Assembly: GCA_028291545.1 (NCBI GenBank) | Contig: JAQGHR010000057.1 | Span: 1 to 64,000, forward strand | DNA length: 64,000 nucleotides | Source of the DNA: Planctomycetota bacterium | Lineage (GTDB): Bacteria > Planctomycetota > Planctomycetia > Isosphaerales > Isosphaeraceae | Reading direction: 5' to 3' | Shown here: piece by piece, positions 61,874 to 64,000 of the stretch | Layout of the letters: each line of letters begins with the position of its first letter | Numbering within the stretch: the first letter of the stretch is position 1 | The notes under the pieces: generated by a model | Seen by the model: only the letters and a program-made list of their open reading frames with translations | What the model was told of the DNA's origin: nothing | Databases searched by the model: none | Program-made: the position numbers and the translations under genes

Positions 61874-62911
61874 ATGGATACCCCGAAGTCCGTGGCGAGC
61901 GGTGATGATCCGGCGATCTCGAACGAGGACGCCGCCGTCGTCTCCCGCTTGCGCCAGGCAAGGCTCAAGGTCCGCGAGGAGATGGCCAAGGTCGTCGTCG
62001 GGCAGGAACAGGTGATCGACCAGCTCCTGGTCGGCCTGCTCTGCCGAGGGCACATCCTGCTCCTGGGTGTCCCGGGAGTGGGCAAGACGCTCATGTCAAG
62101 GACGCTTGCGAAGACCCTGGACCTGGAATTCAAGCGCATCCAGTTCACCCCCGACCTGATGCCGTCGGACATCACCGGCATGGACATCATCGAGGAGGAC
62201 GCGGCGACCGGGCACCGCAAGCTCGAATTCCTGCCCGGCCCGGTCTTCACGAACTTCTTGCTCGCCGACGAGATCAACCGCACTCCGCCCAAGACCCAGG
62301 CCGCGTTGCTGCAAGCGATGCAGGAAAATGAAGTCTCGATCGGACGGCGGACGTATCCGCTCAAGCCGCCGTTCTTCGTGATCGCCACGCAGAACCCGAT
62401 CGAGATGGAGGGGACCTATCCGCTGCCCGAGGCACAGCTCGATCGATTCATGTTCAATCTGAAGGTCAAGTACCCGACGATCGAGGAAGAGACCAAGATC
62501 GTCAAGGGGACGACCGGCACCTTCACAGGCCAGGCCCATTCCGTGTTGAAGGCCGAGGAGCTGCTCCGCCTGCAAGAGCTGGTCCGCGGCGTGCCCATCG
62601 CCGAATCGGTCATCAAGTACGCGGTCAGGCTCGTCGCGGCAAGCCGCCCCGGCGAGTCGAAAGAGATCGACGGCGTGCATAAATATCTGCTCTACGGGGC
62701 CAGCCCCCGAGCCTCGCAATATCTCGTGCTCGGGGCCAAGGCGAGGGCGATCCTGGCCGGGAAATATCACGTCGACTTCGAAGACGTCAAGGCGCAGGCC
62801 GGCCCCGTGCTGCGGCATCGCCTCGTCCTGAATTTCCACGCTCGGGCCGACGGGGTCGACGCCGATGCCGTGATTCGCCGCCTGATCGAGAGCGTCAAGA
62901 CCGAGGGGTGA
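61874..62911 (+). CDS. MoxR-family AAA+ ATPase
   Basis: 345 residues. Walker A GVPGVGKT at 65-72, Walker B LLADEINR at 129-136, sensor 1 region FFVIATQNPIEMEGTYPLPEAQLDRFMF, and the MoxR lid domain. Members act as chaperones that mature or activate protein complexes, usually with DUF58 and VWA proteins encoded next to them, as here. A cytosolic ring ATPase. The DUF58 gene follows after six bases. Confidence 0.95.
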   Translation: MDTPKSVASGDDPAISNEDAAVVSRLRQARLKVREEMAKVVVGQEQVIDQLLVGLLCRGHILLLGVPGVGKTLMSRTLAKTLDLEFKRIQFTPDLMPSDITGMDIIEEDAATGHRKLEFLPGPVFTNFLLADEINRTPPKTQAALLQAMQENEVSIGRRTYPLKPPFFVIATQNPIEMEGTYPLPEAQLDRFMFNLKVKYPTIEEETKIVKGTTGTFTGQAHSVLKAEELLRLQELVRGVPIAESVIKYAVRLVAASRPGESKEIDGVHKYLLYGASPRASQYLVLGAKARAILAGKYHVDFEDVKAQAGPVLRHRLVLNFHARADGVDADAVIRRLIESVKTEG

Positions 62912-62917
62912 TCGCTC

Positions 62918-63814
62918 ATGTCGTTTGATTATCGCGAGTTGATCGATCCCGTCTTCTTCTCCCGATTGGAGTCGATCGAGCTGCGCGCCCGGTCGATCGT
63001 CGAGGGGTCGATGCACGGCCTCCACCGGAGCCCGTATCTCGGCATGAGCGTCGAGTTTTCCTCGCACCGCGAGTATGCGCCGGGCGACGATCTCCGGCAC
63101 TTGAACTGGAAGCTCTATGCACGTCACGATCGGCTTTATATCAAGGAATATGACGCAGACACGAACCTGAACCTATATCTCCTCGTCGACGCCAGTGCCT
63201 CCATGGGTTGCGCCAATGCCGGGCGGAGCAAGTTGCACTACGCGGCCTCGCTGGCCGCGGCGCTGGCCCATCTTGCGCTCTCGCAACGGGACGCCGTCGG
63301 CCTGACCCTGTTCGCCGATTCGGTGCTGGCCCACATCCCGCCCAAGGCCAAGGCGCACCAGCTCGACGAGATTCTTGCCACGATCGCCAACTGCGTACTG
63401 CAGCCGGCGACCGGGACCGAGAAGGCGCTCCATCTGGCGGCCGGCCTGGCCCGACGCCGGGGCCTGGTCGTCCTGATCAGCGACCTGTTCGGCGAGCCCG
63501 AGGCGATCGCCAGGGGGCTTGACCACTTCCGTTATCTGAACCATGAGGTACTTCTCTTCCACCTCATGGATCCCACCGAGCGTGATCTTGCGATCGATGG
63601 GAACATTCGTTTCCGCGACATGGAGAGTGGCGAGACCTTGACGACGCAGACTGAGGGGATTCGGGAAGCCTATCAAGCTGCGGTCAACCAGTGGCGTGAA
63701 GCCATCGAGGTCGAGTGCCGCAAACGCGCGATCGATCGCGTTGAACTCGTCACCAGCGACCCGCCCGATCGGGCGATCCTGGATTATCTCATCAAGCGAG
63801 CGAAGGCATTTTGA
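62918..63814 (+). CDS. DUF58 (VWA-like) protein
   Basis: 298 residues. REYAPGDDLRHLNWKLYARH at 51-70 is the DUF58 hallmark, followed by a VWA-like domain with a near-complete MIDAS motif DASAS at 91-95. No membrane helices are present, unlike the longer DUF58 proteins. It is expected to be the partner of the MoxR ATPase. The gap that follows (63815-63898) holds a GGATTCG/CGAATCC hairpin at 63841-63860. Confidence 0.94.
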   Translation: MSFDYRELIDPVFFSRLESIELRARSIVEGSMHGLHRSPYLGMSVEFSSHREYAPGDDLRHLNWKLYARHDRLYIKEYDADTNLNLYLLVDASASMGCANAGRSKLHYAASLAAALAHLALSQRDAVGLTLFADSVLAHIPPKAKAHQLDEILATIANCVLQPATGTEKALHLAAGLARRRGLVVLISDLFGEPEAIARGLDHFRYLNHEVLLFHLMDPTERDLAIDGNIRFRDMESGETLTTQTEGIREAYQAAVNQWREAIEVECRKRAIDRVELVTSDPPDRAILDYLIKRAKAF

Positions 63815-63840
63815 TGTGGAGCGTGGTGCGACAACGATTC

Positions 63841-63860
63841 GGATTCGCTGTGACGAATCC
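63841..63860. repeat. Small hairpin after DUF58
   Basis: GGATTCG (63841-63847) pairs with CGAATCC (63854-63860) around six bases. It lies between DUF58 and the next gene, 38 bases before its start. It has no T-run and could be an internal processing or attenuator element. Confidence 0.35.
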
Positions 63861-63898
63861 CTCTTGAATCCGCGTTCTTCACGGGAGAGCATAACTCG

Positions 63899-64000
63899 AT
63901 GGTGACCATAGTTCGCATCTGTTTCCTGCTCGGCCTGAACGCGCTACTCGCGAATATCGAGGCACAGGATGTTTCCGTCCCGACGCGACAGTTGAAGGCG
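63899..64000 (+). CDS. Exported protein, N-terminal fragment cut by the window end
   Basis: The start is at 63899, after a GGGAGAG-type ribosome site. 34 residues are visible. MVTIVRICFLLGLNALLANIE is a signal peptide or membrane anchor, followed by AQDVSVPTRQLKA. In similar clusters the next gene is a BatA/VWA-type or transglutaminase-type membrane protein, but nothing here decides that. The remainder lies outside the window. Confidence 0.55.
   Translation, partial: MVTIVRICFLLGLNALLANIEAQDVSVPTRQLKA

Overview
The window is high-GC DNA from a planctomycete, most likely of the Isosphaeraceae type. This is judged from gene content only: DUF1549/DUF1553 and DUF1501 secreted protein pairs, DUF1080 and DUF2934 proteins, Sigma70_ECF sigma factors beside giant Ser/Thr kinases, N-terminal LE(P/D)R-type surface-protein motifs, a MoxR-DUF58 cluster and M56 peptidase/WD40 fusions. 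I see no phage, transposase, integrase or CRISPR array.

Layout. 1-2280: the 3' end of dnaK, a membrane protein and a Sigma70_ECF factor. 2277-5903: a PknB-type kinase with a TPR tail, translationally coupled to that sigma factor. 5904-8090: a long gene-poor stretch with an orphan intrinsic terminator and one DUF2934 gene. 8091-14970: a PAS histidine kinase coupled to an ANTAR response regulator, then an M32 carboxypeptidase, a membrane protein, a thioredoxin-reductase-like flavoprotein and an SDR. 15196-15294: a 32-residue membrane peptide. 15922-31550: a complete tad/flp pilus locus as two convergent operons meeting at a 20-bp-stem terminator. The plus side has two flp genes, cpaA, cpaB, cpaE, two non-tad genes, cpaF, tadB and tadC. 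The minus side has the cpaC secretin, a cpaD/OmpA-like gene, a TPR lipoprotein, two tadE genes, a tadG-like gene and a secreted protein.

31849-37991 holds three secreted proteins (DUF1080, a DUF1579-like protein, DUF4919) and a second sigma-kinase pair. 38434-43442 is a surface-protein island with a matrixin-like protease, a His-rich small protein, a frameshifted gene and a PPC-repeat protein. 44006-45647 is an array of ten plus-strand tRNA genes interrupted by an HNH endonuclease gene and closed by an intrinsic terminator.

45785-64000 is the most interesting region. A BlaI/MecI-type repressor is followed by an M56 (BlaR1-like) membrane metallopeptidase fused to 21 WD40 repeats. Then come DUF1549/DUF1553, DUF1501 and EF-hand proteins, six tandem paralogs of a secreted family I do not recognise, a caspase-like protein whose catalytic Cys is replaced, a 44-residue coupled micro-gene, MoxR and DUF58. 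The promoter/operator in front of the repressor is duplicated, with identical spacing to the start codon, in front of the fourth paralog 12.2 kb downstream. I infer one BlaI-controlled envelope sensing or effector module.
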